Origin: Vibrio xiamenensis
Lineage (GTDB): Bacteria > Pseudomonadota > Gammaproteobacteria > Enterobacterales > Vibrionaceae
Direction: 5' to 3'
Length of the DNA: 64,000 nucleotides
NCBI RefSeq assembly: GCF_900100015.1
Contig: NZ_FNDD01000025.1
Coordinates: 1-64,000 of the forward strand
Position 1 is the stretch's first letter. Each line of letters begins with the position of its first letter. Both the position numbers and the translations under genes were made by a program. Shown in pieces: positions 26,662 through 34,216 of this stretch. The notes beneath the pieces are model-generated. The model was not told the DNA's origin and did no database searches. It saw nothing but the letters and a program-made list of their open reading frames with translations.

Positions 26662-27260
26662 TAGAACTTTTGTCGCCCAAGCAAGGAGTGAGACAACGTG
26701 GTGCCGTCCACCAATTCCAGCTCGCCGCCAACAGGAACACCGTGAGCAATACGGCTGGCGTCAACATGATGCTCGCGGCAAAGCTCACCGATGTAATGAG
26801 CAGTCGCCTCACCTTCAACGGTCGGGTTAGTCGCCAAAATCACTTCTTTAATATCGCCACGGCGCAAGCGGTAATCAAGCACATCAAGGCCGATATCACT
26901 GGGTCCAATACCATCAAGTGGAGAAAGGTGCCCCATCAGCACGAAATAACGCCCTGAGTATTGCCCTGTCGCTTCAACAGCGGCAATGTCTGCTGGGCTT
27001 TCAACCACACAGAGCTGACCATTCTCTTGGCGCTTAGGGTTGGAGCAAATATGACAAACATCTTGCTCAGTGAAAGTTCGACATTCTTGGCAGTGGCCGA
27101 TTTCGGTCATTGCCTGACTGAGAGCTTCCGCAAGAAGCAATCCGCCTTTTCTGTCGCGCTGTAACAAATGAAAGGCCATACGCTGAGCCGACTTGGGACC
27201 AACCCCAGGTAGACAACGTAAGGCCTCCATCAAATGCTCCAGCATATGACTGGTACGCAT
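26661..27260 (-). CDS. recR: Recombination mediator RecR
   Basis: 199-residue DNA repair protein that with RecF and RecO loads RecA on SSB-coated gaps. An HhH motif (CLPGVGPKSAQRMAFHLLQR), a four-Cys zinc finger (CQECRTFTEQDVCHICSN) and a Toprim domain (VVESPADIAAVEATGQY) are in the expected order. It ends the apt-dnaX-ybaB-recR run, the same order as in E. coli. Confidence 0.97.
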   Translation of the reverse strand: MRTSHMLEHLMEALRCLPGVGPKSAQRMAFHLLQRDRKGGLLLAEALSQAMTEIGHCQECRTFTEQDVCHICSNPKRQENGQLCVVESPADIAAVEATGQYSGRYFVLMGHLSPLDGIGPSDIGLDVLDYRLRRGDIKEVILATNPTVEGEATAHYIGELCREHHVDASRIAHGVPVGGELELVDGTTLSHSLLGRQKF

Positions 27261-27278
27261 TAAAAATTTTCCAGTGGT

Positions 27279-27608
27279 TTAGAATGGCATTTTCATGCCT
27301 GGTGGAAGTTGCATTCCGCCAGTGACACCAGCCATTTTTTCTTTTTGAGTTTCCTCAACACGACGCGCTGCATCGTTAAAAGCGGCTGCGATAAGATCTT
27401 CAAGCATCTCTTTATCGTCTTCCATCAAGCTTTCATCGATATCTACTCGACGTACGCTGTGGCTACCAGTGATGGTCACTTTTACTAGTCCAGCGCCTGA
27501 CTCGCCTGTCACTTCCATATTCGCGATTTCTTCTTGAAGCTTTTGCATACGCTCTTGCATTTGCTGGGCTTGCTTCATCAAGTTGCCCATACCGCCTTTA
27601 CCAAACAT
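27279..27608 (-). CDS. ybaB: Nucleoid-associated protein YbaB/EbfC
   Basis: 109-residue dimeric DNA-binding protein. Family hallmarks: GKGGMGNLMKQAQQMQERMQ at the N-terminus, VTITGSHSVRRVDID in the middle and a Met/Pro-rich end. It lies between dnaX and recR, a conserved bacterial arrangement; 18 bp separate it from recR. Confidence 0.96.
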   Translation of the reverse strand: MFGKGGMGNLMKQAQQMQERMQKLQEEIANMEVTGESGAGLVKVTITGSHSVRRVDIDESLMEDDKEMLEDLIAAAFNDAARRVEETQKEKMAGVTGGMQLPPGMKMPF

Positions 27609-27682
27609 GTTTATCTCTCTGGTGTTGTTCGCTAATGAAAACTTAATGGGGCCGAATCAGCATAATTTCAACCCCGTTGTGG

Positions 27683-29806
27683 TTAGACAGGTCTAACGCT
27701 ATTTCTATCCAATTCGGCGGCAAAACGCTGCTCAATGAATTGGACAATTCTATCTTGCTCTAAACTGTCAAACGCTTGTTCAAGCTTAGCTTGATAGAGC
27801 TTATCTCGCAGCTCTAACGGCGTTTCACCCTGCTCGCTTATCTCAACCGATAAGTGACACTCTTCACCCAGCTCAAGATTGAGGGCGCTCAGTAACTCAC
27901 TTTGAGCGCGTTCGGTATTCAAATGCGCCTGATTGGCACGCAAATTCAGCACGATTGAAGAACCGTTTTTTGTATATGAAGAATTGAGAGCAAGTTGCTC
28001 AACCAGTTTAGGGATCGACAACTTATGAATCAGCGCCGCCCAGTCATTGAGCTCGATTGATTCATCGATCAACTTTTGCGTCATTTCCGGTGTTTTTTCA
28101 TGCTCTAAAGCACTTTTCAACATCGTTGGCGTCAACTCTTTACGCTTCTCTACCGCAGCTTGAGGTTGTGACGGTTTCCATTGATACGGTTCGTTAGCAT
28201 CGCTAAGGGTGGCTGTCGCCTGATCCATTGGTTGCGGCGACATCCGCTCCGCTCGGCCGTGCTTTTTGGCTACACGTTCGAGAACAGACTCGGGTTTGGC
28301 AGATGCCGCTTTAGGCTTTTTTGGATCGGCTCCAGGTTTGGTTTGCAAACCTTGGCGTTGCGAGCGCAGCTGATGACGCAATCCTGCAGCGCCAGTTCGT
28401 GGTGCTGGTGCTGGCTGAGCAGCACTTTGACGCGCTTGAGGCTCGTGCTCTTCGACCGCGCCTAGCATTGAATCTTGCTCTTCATAGGCATCCATCGGAA
28501 TCGATTCATACGTCTGCATGTGCTGTTCTACCGGCTCCGAGACTGAAGATGTCTGAGTCATCGGTGCTTGAGTCGTAGGCGCTGCAGAAACTTGCGGCTG
28601 AGGCGCAACAGGTGCAGAAGCTACCGCAGATGGCTGCGCACTTGGTTGTGGCATAGAGCTTGGTTGTGGTGTCGCTGGCGCGACTGACGCTTGGGTGCTA
28701 ATAGTGTTGGCAACGTTAGCCTGCACAGGAGCAAAGGCTAGCATTCTCAGCAGGCACATCTCAAGCCCAACACGCTCAGTCGGTGCGAACGGTAAATCTT
28801 CACGACCTTTGAGTGCAATTTGATAATAGAGCTGAACGTTTTGCGGTGATATCGCATTCGCCAGCAGCGCGATTCGTTCACTGTCGGGTTGAGATTTATC
28901 TAATGTGGCGGGCAGCGCTTGGCACATCGCAATACGATGGAGCTGCATCGCAAGTTGCTCAAGTAATCCATCCCACTCGACACCATTTTGCGCCAAACCT
29001 TCAATGCACTGAATCACCGAAGCTGGCTGCTTAGTGCTGATCGCTTCGAGAAGGTAAATCGCTTGATCCGTATCTAAGGTACCCAACATATGGGAGACGG
29101 TATCTTTAACCACCTGACCATTGCCAAGTGCAATCGCTTGGTCTGTTAAGCTCAACGCATCTCGCATACTGCCATCAGCTGCATGAGCCAGCATAGCCAG
29201 TGCTTTGCCGTCTGCGCTCACAGCCTCTTGCTCAAGAATATACTGCAGTTGCTGCTGAATGGCATCAACACCAATCGGTTTGAGGTGGAACTGCAAGCAA
29301 CGCGAAAGAATGGTGACCGGCAGCTTCTGTGGATCGGTGGTAGCCAACAAGAATTTTACGTATTCCGGTGGCTCTTCCAATGTTTTAAGCAACGCGTTAA
29401 AACTGTGGCGCGACAACATGTGCACTTCGTCGATGAGATAGACTTTAAAACGACCACGCGCAGGTTTGTATTGTACGTTATCAAGCAGTTCACGAGTGTC
29501 TTCAACCTTAGTCCGTGAAGCCGCATCAATTTCTAACAGGTCAACAAAACGACCTTGGTCGATCTCACGGCAGGTATCACATACGCCACAAGGCGTGGAT
29601 GTAATGCCCGTTTCACAGTTGAGGCCTTTGGCAAACAGCCGCCCAATCGTCGTCTTACCGACACCGCGCGTACCACTAAATAGATACGCGTGATGAAGAC
29701 GATTCTGAGCGAGCGCATTTTCCAAAGCCGTTAAAACATGACTTTGACCCACCACTTCATTAAATTTGGTCGGTCGCCATTTTCGCGCTAAGGCTAAATA
29801 ACTCAT
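27683..29806 (-). CDS. dnaX: DNA polymerase III subunits tau and gamma
   Basis: 707-residue tau, the clamp-loader ATPase. Walker A is GTRGVGKT (45-52), four zinc cysteines lie at about 64-79, Walker B/sensor residues are LIDEVHM (124-130), and SRC with the arginine finger is at 168-170. A Pro/Ala/Gln-rich linker (about 365-500) leads to the tau-specific DnaB- and alpha-binding domains. In the linker the sequence A-AAA-AAG (28322-28316) with GGAG seven bases upstream is a programmed -1 frameshift site; the shifted frame stops after one codon, giving a 498-residue gamma form. Confidence 0.97.
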   Translation of the reverse strand: MSYLALARKWRPTKFNEVVGQSHVLTALENALAQNRLHHAYLFSGTRGVGKTTIGRLFAKGLNCETGITSTPCGVCDTCREIDQGRFVDLLEIDAASRTKVEDTRELLDNVQYKPARGRFKVYLIDEVHMLSRHSFNALLKTLEEPPEYVKFLLATTDPQKLPVTILSRCLQFHLKPIGVDAIQQQLQYILEQEAVSADGKALAMLAHAADGSMRDALSLTDQAIALGNGQVVKDTVSHMLGTLDTDQAIYLLEAISTKQPASVIQCIEGLAQNGVEWDGLLEQLAMQLHRIAMCQALPATLDKSQPDSERIALLANAISPQNVQLYYQIALKGREDLPFAPTERVGLEMCLLRMLAFAPVQANVANTISTQASVAPATPQPSSMPQPSAQPSAVASAPVAPQPQVSAAPTTQAPMTQTSSVSEPVEQHMQTYESIPMDAYEEQDSMLGAVEEHEPQARQSAAQPAPAPRTGAAGLRHQLRSQRQGLQTKPGADPKKPKAASAKPESVLERVAKKHGRAERMSPQPMDQATATLSDANEPYQWKPSQPQAAVEKRKELTPTMLKSALEHEKTPEMTQKLIDESIELNDWAALIHKLSIPKLVEQLALNSSYTKNGSSIVLNLRANQAHLNTERAQSELLSALNLELGEECHLSVEISEQGETPLELRDKLYQAKLEQAFDSLEQDRIVQFIEQRFAAELDRNSVRPV
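28311..28333 (-). promoter_or_regulatory. Programmed -1 ribosomal frameshift signal in dnaX
   Basis: On the minus strand: GGAG (28333-28330), seven bases, then the slippery heptamer A-AAA-AAG (28322-28316) in the correct frame after CCA. In the -1 frame the next codons are GCC (28316-28314) and TAA (28313-28311). This reproduces the E. coli dnaX arrangement of internal Shine-Dalgarno, A AAA AAG and early stop. The downstream hairpin is weak here (CGAG/CTCG is the best I see). Confidence 0.8.
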
Positions 29807-29818
29807 GAAGATATCCGA

Positions 29819-30364
29819 TTAATGTCCTTCAAATTCACAGATACTGTAAACGTTAAGGCCTAAAGCTTCCAGACGTTTGTCGCCGCCAATTTCTGGCAAA
29901 TTGATAACAAATGCTGCGTGTTCCACTTCTCCGCCCAATTGACGAATCAGTTTAGTGGTCGCTTCAATCGTACCGCCAGTCGCCAGCAAATCGTCAACCA
30001 TCAAGACTTTATCGCCAGGTTGAATCGCATCAGTGTGGATCTCAAGCGTATCGGTACCGTACTCAAGGTCGTAGGTTTGCGCCACAGTTTCACGTGGCAA
30101 TTTGCCCGGTTTACGAACGGGAACAAAACCTAAGCCAAGTTCTAAAGCCAGCGGCGCGCCAAATAGGAAACCACGAGCCTCGGTACCAACGACTTTGGTA
30201 AAGCCCATGTCTTTATATTTATCGACCAACAAATCGATGGTGGCTTTATAGGCTTGAGCGTCTTCCATTAAGCTGGTGACATCACGAAATAGAATGCCAG
30301 CTTTTGGATAGTCAGGAATACTTTTGATGCTTGATTTGATCAAAGAGATGGTTTCAGTCGTCAT
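29819..30364 (-). CDS. apt: Adenine phosphoribosyltransferase
   Basis: 181-residue purine salvage enzyme making AMP from adenine and PRPP. The PRPP-binding motif VLMVDDLLATGGT and the substrate region GTEARGFLFGAPLALELG are conserved. It starts the apt-dnaX-ybaB-recR run with 12 bp to dnaX, as in E. coli. Confidence 0.97.
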   Translation of the reverse strand: MTTETISLIKSSIKSIPDYPKAGILFRDVTSLMEDAQAYKATIDLLVDKYKDMGFTKVVGTEARGFLFGAPLALELGLGFVPVRKPGKLPRETVAQTYDLEYGTDTLEIHTDAIQPGDKVLMVDDLLATGGTIEATTKLIRQLGGEVEHAAFVINLPEIGGDKRLEALGLNVYSICEFEGH

Positions 30365-30486
30365 AGTTTTTACTTCAATTTTCTGTCTCTGGCGCTTTTT
30401 GGCAGAAAAGGCTCAGCGACAGATTTCATTCGGTCATGCGTTGGCCATGATCATCAAAAACAATCAATACGGCATTTTGGCATGAT

Positions 30487-30517
30487 ACAAAAACAAACGC
30501 CCACTCGAGAGTGGGCA
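30487..30517 (-). terminator. Intrinsic terminator after the YbaN-like gene
   Basis: GCCCACTC/GAGTGGGC inverted repeat (30499-30516) followed on the minus strand by GTTTGTTTTTG. Confidence 0.75.
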
Positions 30518-30532
30518 CACTTCCCTGCAATC

Positions 30533-30865
30533 TTAGTGATTTTCTTCTCGGTCAGCAAGGTGCTCAATCACAGGTAATCGATTAAACCAAAGTAGTAAAA
30601 CGATTGCGAAAACCAACAGCGCAATTTTTAACCACTCCATTGGTACGCAGTAAATAGAAAACGCGAAGCTTACGATGATCATCACCATCGCCTTACGTTT
30701 CACTGAGCGACGTAATGCCCGTTTCTGCTGCCAATCCGTCAGTAAAGGTCCAAACGTTGGGTGGCGATGTATCCAATGATGAAACCGCTCGCTACCGCGC
30801 ATAAAACATGCACTCGCGAGCAGAATAAATGGTGTGGTTGGCAATAAAGGGACAATGATGCCCAC
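30533..30865 (-). CDS. ybaN: YbaN-family (DUF454) inner-membrane protein; N-terminus longer than the first usable start codon
   Basis: From the GTG at 30865 the protein is 110 residues with IIVPLLPTTPFILLASACF and a hydrophobic pair near the C-terminus, the DUF454 pattern (E. coli YbaN; unknown function). Homology clearly continues upstream in the same frame for about 30 codons (RRYFFNIAGGLSLALG, back to RKLLTTPSELY) to a TAA at 30967-30965, but no ATG, GTG or TTG lies there. The true start may be a rare codon such as ATT, or the start codon has been lost. The frame overlaps the end of a 43-aa ORF, so translational coupling is possible. Confidence 0.65.
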   Translation of the reverse strand: MGIIVPLLPTTPFILLASACFMRGSERFHHWIHRHPTFGPLLTDWQQKRALRRSVKRKAMVMIIVSFAFSIYCVPMEWLKIALLVFAIVLLLWFNRLPVIEHLADREENH

Positions 30866-30945
30866 AATACCTAAGGCTAAACTGAGCCCACCAGCAATAT
30901 TGAAAAAATAACGGCGAATATTGATGTAGAGCTCCGAAGGGGTAG

Positions 30946-31077
30946 TTAGAAGCTTGCGTAACCGTTAAACACTCGAATCCAAGTCAAAGTCGCTGGAAGT
31001 GTTGGTATCAGTAAAGCAAGGATGAATCCTAGAAAGTACATCACATTATAAGGTTCTTTAAATTCTTTGTCTGCCAT
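30946..31077 (-). CDS. Small membrane protein ORF, 43 aa
   Basis: ATG at 31077, stop TAA at 30948-30946. The product opens MADKEFKEPYNVMYFLGFIL and has one hydrophobic helix, followed by TWIRVFNGYASF. GAAGAGA precedes the start. It overlaps the upstream open frame of the YbaN-like gene by about 20 bases, as coupled genes do. I recognise no family; codon use and the clean helix favour a real gene. Confidence 0.6.
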   Translation of the reverse strand: MADKEFKEPYNVMYFLGFILALLIPTLPATLTWIRVFNGYASF

Positions 31078-31229
31078 GATTGTCTCTTCGCTCGGTCATC
31101 AAAAGGAATAAAAGTTAACAAAAGGTAATGCATATTGATTACTTTTGTTTAATGTTAACTATACGGTAAAACCAACTGAGCAAATACATACAATTAATAA
31201 GGTTAAGTAATTTTGCGAATCTACGCTCG

Positions 31230-32330
31230 CTAATGCACGTCTTTATATAGATCAAACGAAAAACTCGACGATCCTAAACGGCTCAATGACAATCGGCAGC
31301 CACTATCAATGGGTAAGTCTTTGGTGATGAAATTTTTCACGCAATTTTCGCCAAGTGGTACACCAGCAGCAATATGCTGGGTAATAACGCTGTTAGACCA
31401 TTGGGAATCCATGCCGGCAGGTAAAATCGACATGCTGCCCGCAGACAAATCGACCAAACCAAACAGAGCATTCACTGGACTGGCGGGCTCAGAGCAAGAT
31501 AAGCCTTTCTCGACCAGATAAGCGATGTCTTTCAAATCGGCATTAAAATTTTTCAAGTGACGAAGATAATCATGGAAAAGCGCTCTCACCAACAAGGTGG
31601 TCGGCGCACCATCACTGGCGTGGCTATTGGAGTCAACCAAGTAAAATGCCAATTGACCGTTAATCAACCACGCATAATCAAATACCATCGGCATCATATC
31701 GATGGATTGCAACAGGCGATAATTGAATCTCCACGCCCCTTGAGACGCATCGGTTTCCGGCAATAAAGCGTGAAGCAGTTCTTTGGCGGCATTGGGATTT
31801 TTTTGTAGATATCTAAGATGCCAATGCAATTCTTGCTCTTCTGGTACATCGCCATTCTCAACCCGAAACCACTGGGTGGCAAAGTCGCGTTGATCTGACA
31901 GGTGATCAAACGAATCCAGCAACGTGTTTTCAATTGAGTTAGTCAGATGACGGTGATTACTGATTGGCTTAGGCAAAAAGTCTTTGATACCAAAACGCAA
32001 GGCTTTGGCTACATCGGAGATGTCTTCCGTCGCCGAAACAACAATTAAAGGCAGCGACGGGTACTCTAAGCTTACCTCTTCGACAAACTCTAAACCATCG
32101 AGCACAGGCATGGATAGATCGCACAACACCAGATCGGGCACCGATTCACGCAGCCGTTTTAATCCTTCCAGACCATCTTCGGCTTCGACGACTTGATAAC
32201 CTTGAGCTAATAATAAATTCTTAGTTATATTACGAAAAACGGGGTCATCATCGACCAACATAATGAGCTTTTGCTCGGCTGCAGAGGCAAGAGGCTCCTC
32301 TTCAGGAAATTTGCATACTTTATTATGCAT
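31230..32330 (-). CDS. rssB: RssB-like response regulator (RpoS degradation adaptor)
   Basis: 366-residue protein aligning with E. coli RssB over its length. A receiver domain (about 22-140) has the acidic pocket MLVDDDP, the phospho-Asp in LVLCDLSMPVLDG and Lys in LPKPIS. The C-terminal domain is a degenerate PPM/SpoIIE phosphatase fold (NYRLLQSIDMMP, YLVDSNSHASDGAPTTLLVR) lacking the usual metal aspartates. RssB delivers the stationary-phase sigma factor RpoS to ClpXP; that role is inferred from homology. GAGG precedes the ATG at 32330; a GTG one codon earlier is possible. Confidence 0.85.
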   Translation of the reverse strand: MHNKVCKFPEEEPLASAAEQKLIMLVDDDPVFRNITKNLLLAQGYQVVEAEDGLEGLKRLRESVPDLVLCDLSMPVLDGLEFVEEVSLEYPSLPLIVVSATEDISDVAKALRFGIKDFLPKPISNHRHLTNSIENTLLDSFDHLSDQRDFATQWFRVENGDVPEEQELHWHLRYLQKNPNAAKELLHALLPETDASQGAWRFNYRLLQSIDMMPMVFDYAWLINGQLAFYLVDSNSHASDGAPTTLLVRALFHDYLRHLKNFNADLKDIAYLVEKGLSCSEPASPVNALFGLVDLSAGSMSILPAGMDSQWSNSVITQHIAAGVPLGENCVKNFITKDLPIDSGCRLSLSRLGSSSFSFDLYKDVH

Positions 32331-32570
32331 CACTATGTCCTCACTAACTTCAGGGATTATTGTTATTATTGTCGTTAACGGTTCATTTTATAAACTCAAC
32401 TAAAAATAGTCGTGAAAACGGGTTTATACAAATATTCCACTTAAGTTCGATGATACGCACAAGATATGCGAATTGTCCTAAATCAGAGAACTTGTTGATG
32501 TGACTCAAGCTTCAACATTTGATATACATATAAATTACTCAGAATTAATAAAACAACGCGCCCCCAACTA

Positions 32571-33446
32571 ATGAAATTAGACGATCTCAATTTGTTCAGA
32601 CTTGTCGTGGAAAACGGTAGCTACACAGCAACATCCCGTAAAACACTGATCCCTGTGGCAACTATTACGCGCCGAATCCAAGCGTTAGAGGATTCACTTA
32701 ACCTTCGTTTATTAAACCGCCATGCACGCAAGCTCTCGCTTACTGAAGCTGGCGAGCGCTTTTTCAAGGAGTGTTCACCTCTACTGCAACGCCTCTCGGT
32801 CACCGCTGAAGAGATTACCGATGAATGCCGCGGAGCCGCTGGTAAAATTCGTATATCTGCACCATCAAACTTAACCAAACGTATGATGATGCCGATGTTT
32901 AACGCTTTCATGCACCAGTTTCCTGACATCAACATCGAACTCACCACCAGTGATCACGCAGACCAGCTTGATCCAACCGAATGGGACGTCATCTTTCGCG
33001 TCGGCCCACAACGCGATTCAAGCTTAATTGCACGTAAAATCAGCTCAGTAAAAGATATTCTGGTTTCAAGCCCAGCGTATTTGAAAAACAGCCCAGCACC
33101 AAAACACGCCGAAGAGCTGCACCACCATTCATTGCTGAAGGGTCGCCCACTTCTCAAATGGCAACTGACTAACAGTAATGGTGAAACTGTGGTCAACAAT
33201 GACCAAGGCCGTTTTCAAGCCAACACCTTGAACGTGGTGCGCCGTGCTTGTTCTGATGGCCTAGGTATTACGCTGATGCCTGATGTGATGATTCAAGAAT
33301 TCATCAAAGATGGAAGCTTAGTTCAAGTTCTGGCCGATTGGAGTGCGAACCCTAGAGACATCTACATGCTCTACAACCACAAAGATCATTTGCCGGAGAA
33401 AGTCCGTCTTTTCATCGATTTTGTTATTGGTTATCACATTCACTAA
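32571..33446 (+). CDS. LysR-family transcriptional regulator
   Basis: 291-residue LTTR. The winged HTH (about 1-60: LDDLNLFRLVVENGSYTATS, VATITRRIQALEDSLNLRLL, LSLTEAGERFF) is typical, and a periplasmic-binding-like effector domain follows (about 88-290). It belongs to the AaeR/DsdC-like broad group common in vibrios; target unknown. It is divergent from rssB across ~240 bp and convergent with ydjA, so neither neighbour is a firm target. Confidence 0.9.
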   Translation: MKLDDLNLFRLVVENGSYTATSRKTLIPVATITRRIQALEDSLNLRLLNRHARKLSLTEAGERFFKECSPLLQRLSVTAEEITDECRGAAGKIRISAPSNLTKRMMMPMFNAFMHQFPDINIELTTSDHADQLDPTEWDVIFRVGPQRDSSLIARKISSVKDILVSSPAYLKNSPAPKHAEELHHHSLLKGRPLLKWQLTNSNGETVVNNDQGRFQANTLNVVRRACSDGLGITLMPDVMIQEFIKDGSLVQVLADWSANPRDIYMLYNHKDHLPEKVRLFIDFVIGYHIH

Positions 33447-33473
33447 GCGTTAATCGATGCTGCGCATCAACCA

Positions 33474-33504
33474 CAAAAAAGGGGCTGATAAGCCCCCTTT
33501 TTTT
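33474..33504. terminator. Bidirectional terminator between the LysR gene and ydjA
   Basis: AAAAAAGGGGCTGATAAGCCCCCTTTTTTT hairpin. Confidence 0.85.
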
Positions 33505-33532
33505 ACCTGAAAATCAATCGTTAATTAAGCGC

Positions 33533-34081
33533 TTATAAATACTCAACAAAATCGCTCAAATGACGCTGTGGCACTTTCATTGGTTCAATCTCTGGCATAC
33601 CCAGATACAAGAATCCAACGATTTCGTCTTCACCACTCAAACCGAAGGCTTGATGGACGAGCGGATGAAACATCAAATTGCCCGAACGCCAAAAGCCTTG
33701 AAAACCTTGTGCGAGTGCTGCCATCTGCATGGCTTGAGCGGCACAGCCCGCAGATAAATACTGCTCAAGCGCCGGCACTTTAGGATGCGGAGTCACCTTG
33801 GCGATAACCGTAATCACCATCGGGGCGCGAAACGGCGCATGACGCATTTTATCGACCACTGCGGGATCGCTATTTTCGGCAATCGCCGCGTCGGACAAAA
33901 TCTTGCCTAATTTATCGAGCCCTTTGCCCTGAGAAATCACAAATCGCCATGGAGTCAGCCCGCCATGATCCGGTGCTCTCAAACCGGCGCGAATGATATT
34001 TTCTAATACCTTGCCCTCTGGAGCTGGCGCGCACAGCTTACCTACCGAACGGCGATTGAGCAGTAAATCCAATGCATCCAT
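33533..34081 (-). CDS. ydjA: NAD(P)H nitroreductase YdjA
   Basis: 182-residue FMN-dependent nitroreductase-fold oxidoreductase, the small YdjA type. Conserved blocks: MDALDLLLNRRSVGKL (FMN phosphate contacts), LRAPDHGGLTPWRFVI, SAGCAAQAMQMAALAQGFQG and EIVGFLYLG. Physiological substrate unknown. In E. coli ydjA lies next to sppA, whereas here it lies between a LysR regulator and fadIJ. Confidence 0.93.
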   Translation of the reverse strand: MDALDLLLNRRSVGKLCAPAPEGKVLENIIRAGLRAPDHGGLTPWRFVISQGKGLDKLGKILSDAAIAENSDPAVVDKMRHAPFRAPMVITVIAKVTPHPKVPALEQYLSAGCAAQAMQMAALAQGFQGFWRSGNLMFHPLVHQAFGLSGEDEIVGFLYLGMPEIEPMKVPQRHLSDFVEYL

Positions 34082-34148
34082 GATTTGTCCCTCTATTAAT
34101 CGTTGTTTTTACTACGAAATGATATGTCCAATCATACTGCTAGCCAAT

Positions 34149-34176
34149 AAAAAAGGCGAACCGCAAGTTCGCCTTT
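34149..34176 (-). terminator. Intrinsic terminator after fadJ
   Basis: AAGGCGAAC/GTTCGCCTT hairpin with a T-run on the minus strand, downstream of the fadIJ operon. Confidence 0.8.
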
Positions 34177-34216
34177 AACGCACTTTTATGACTTTGGTTT
34201 CAAACCACTACAGCCA

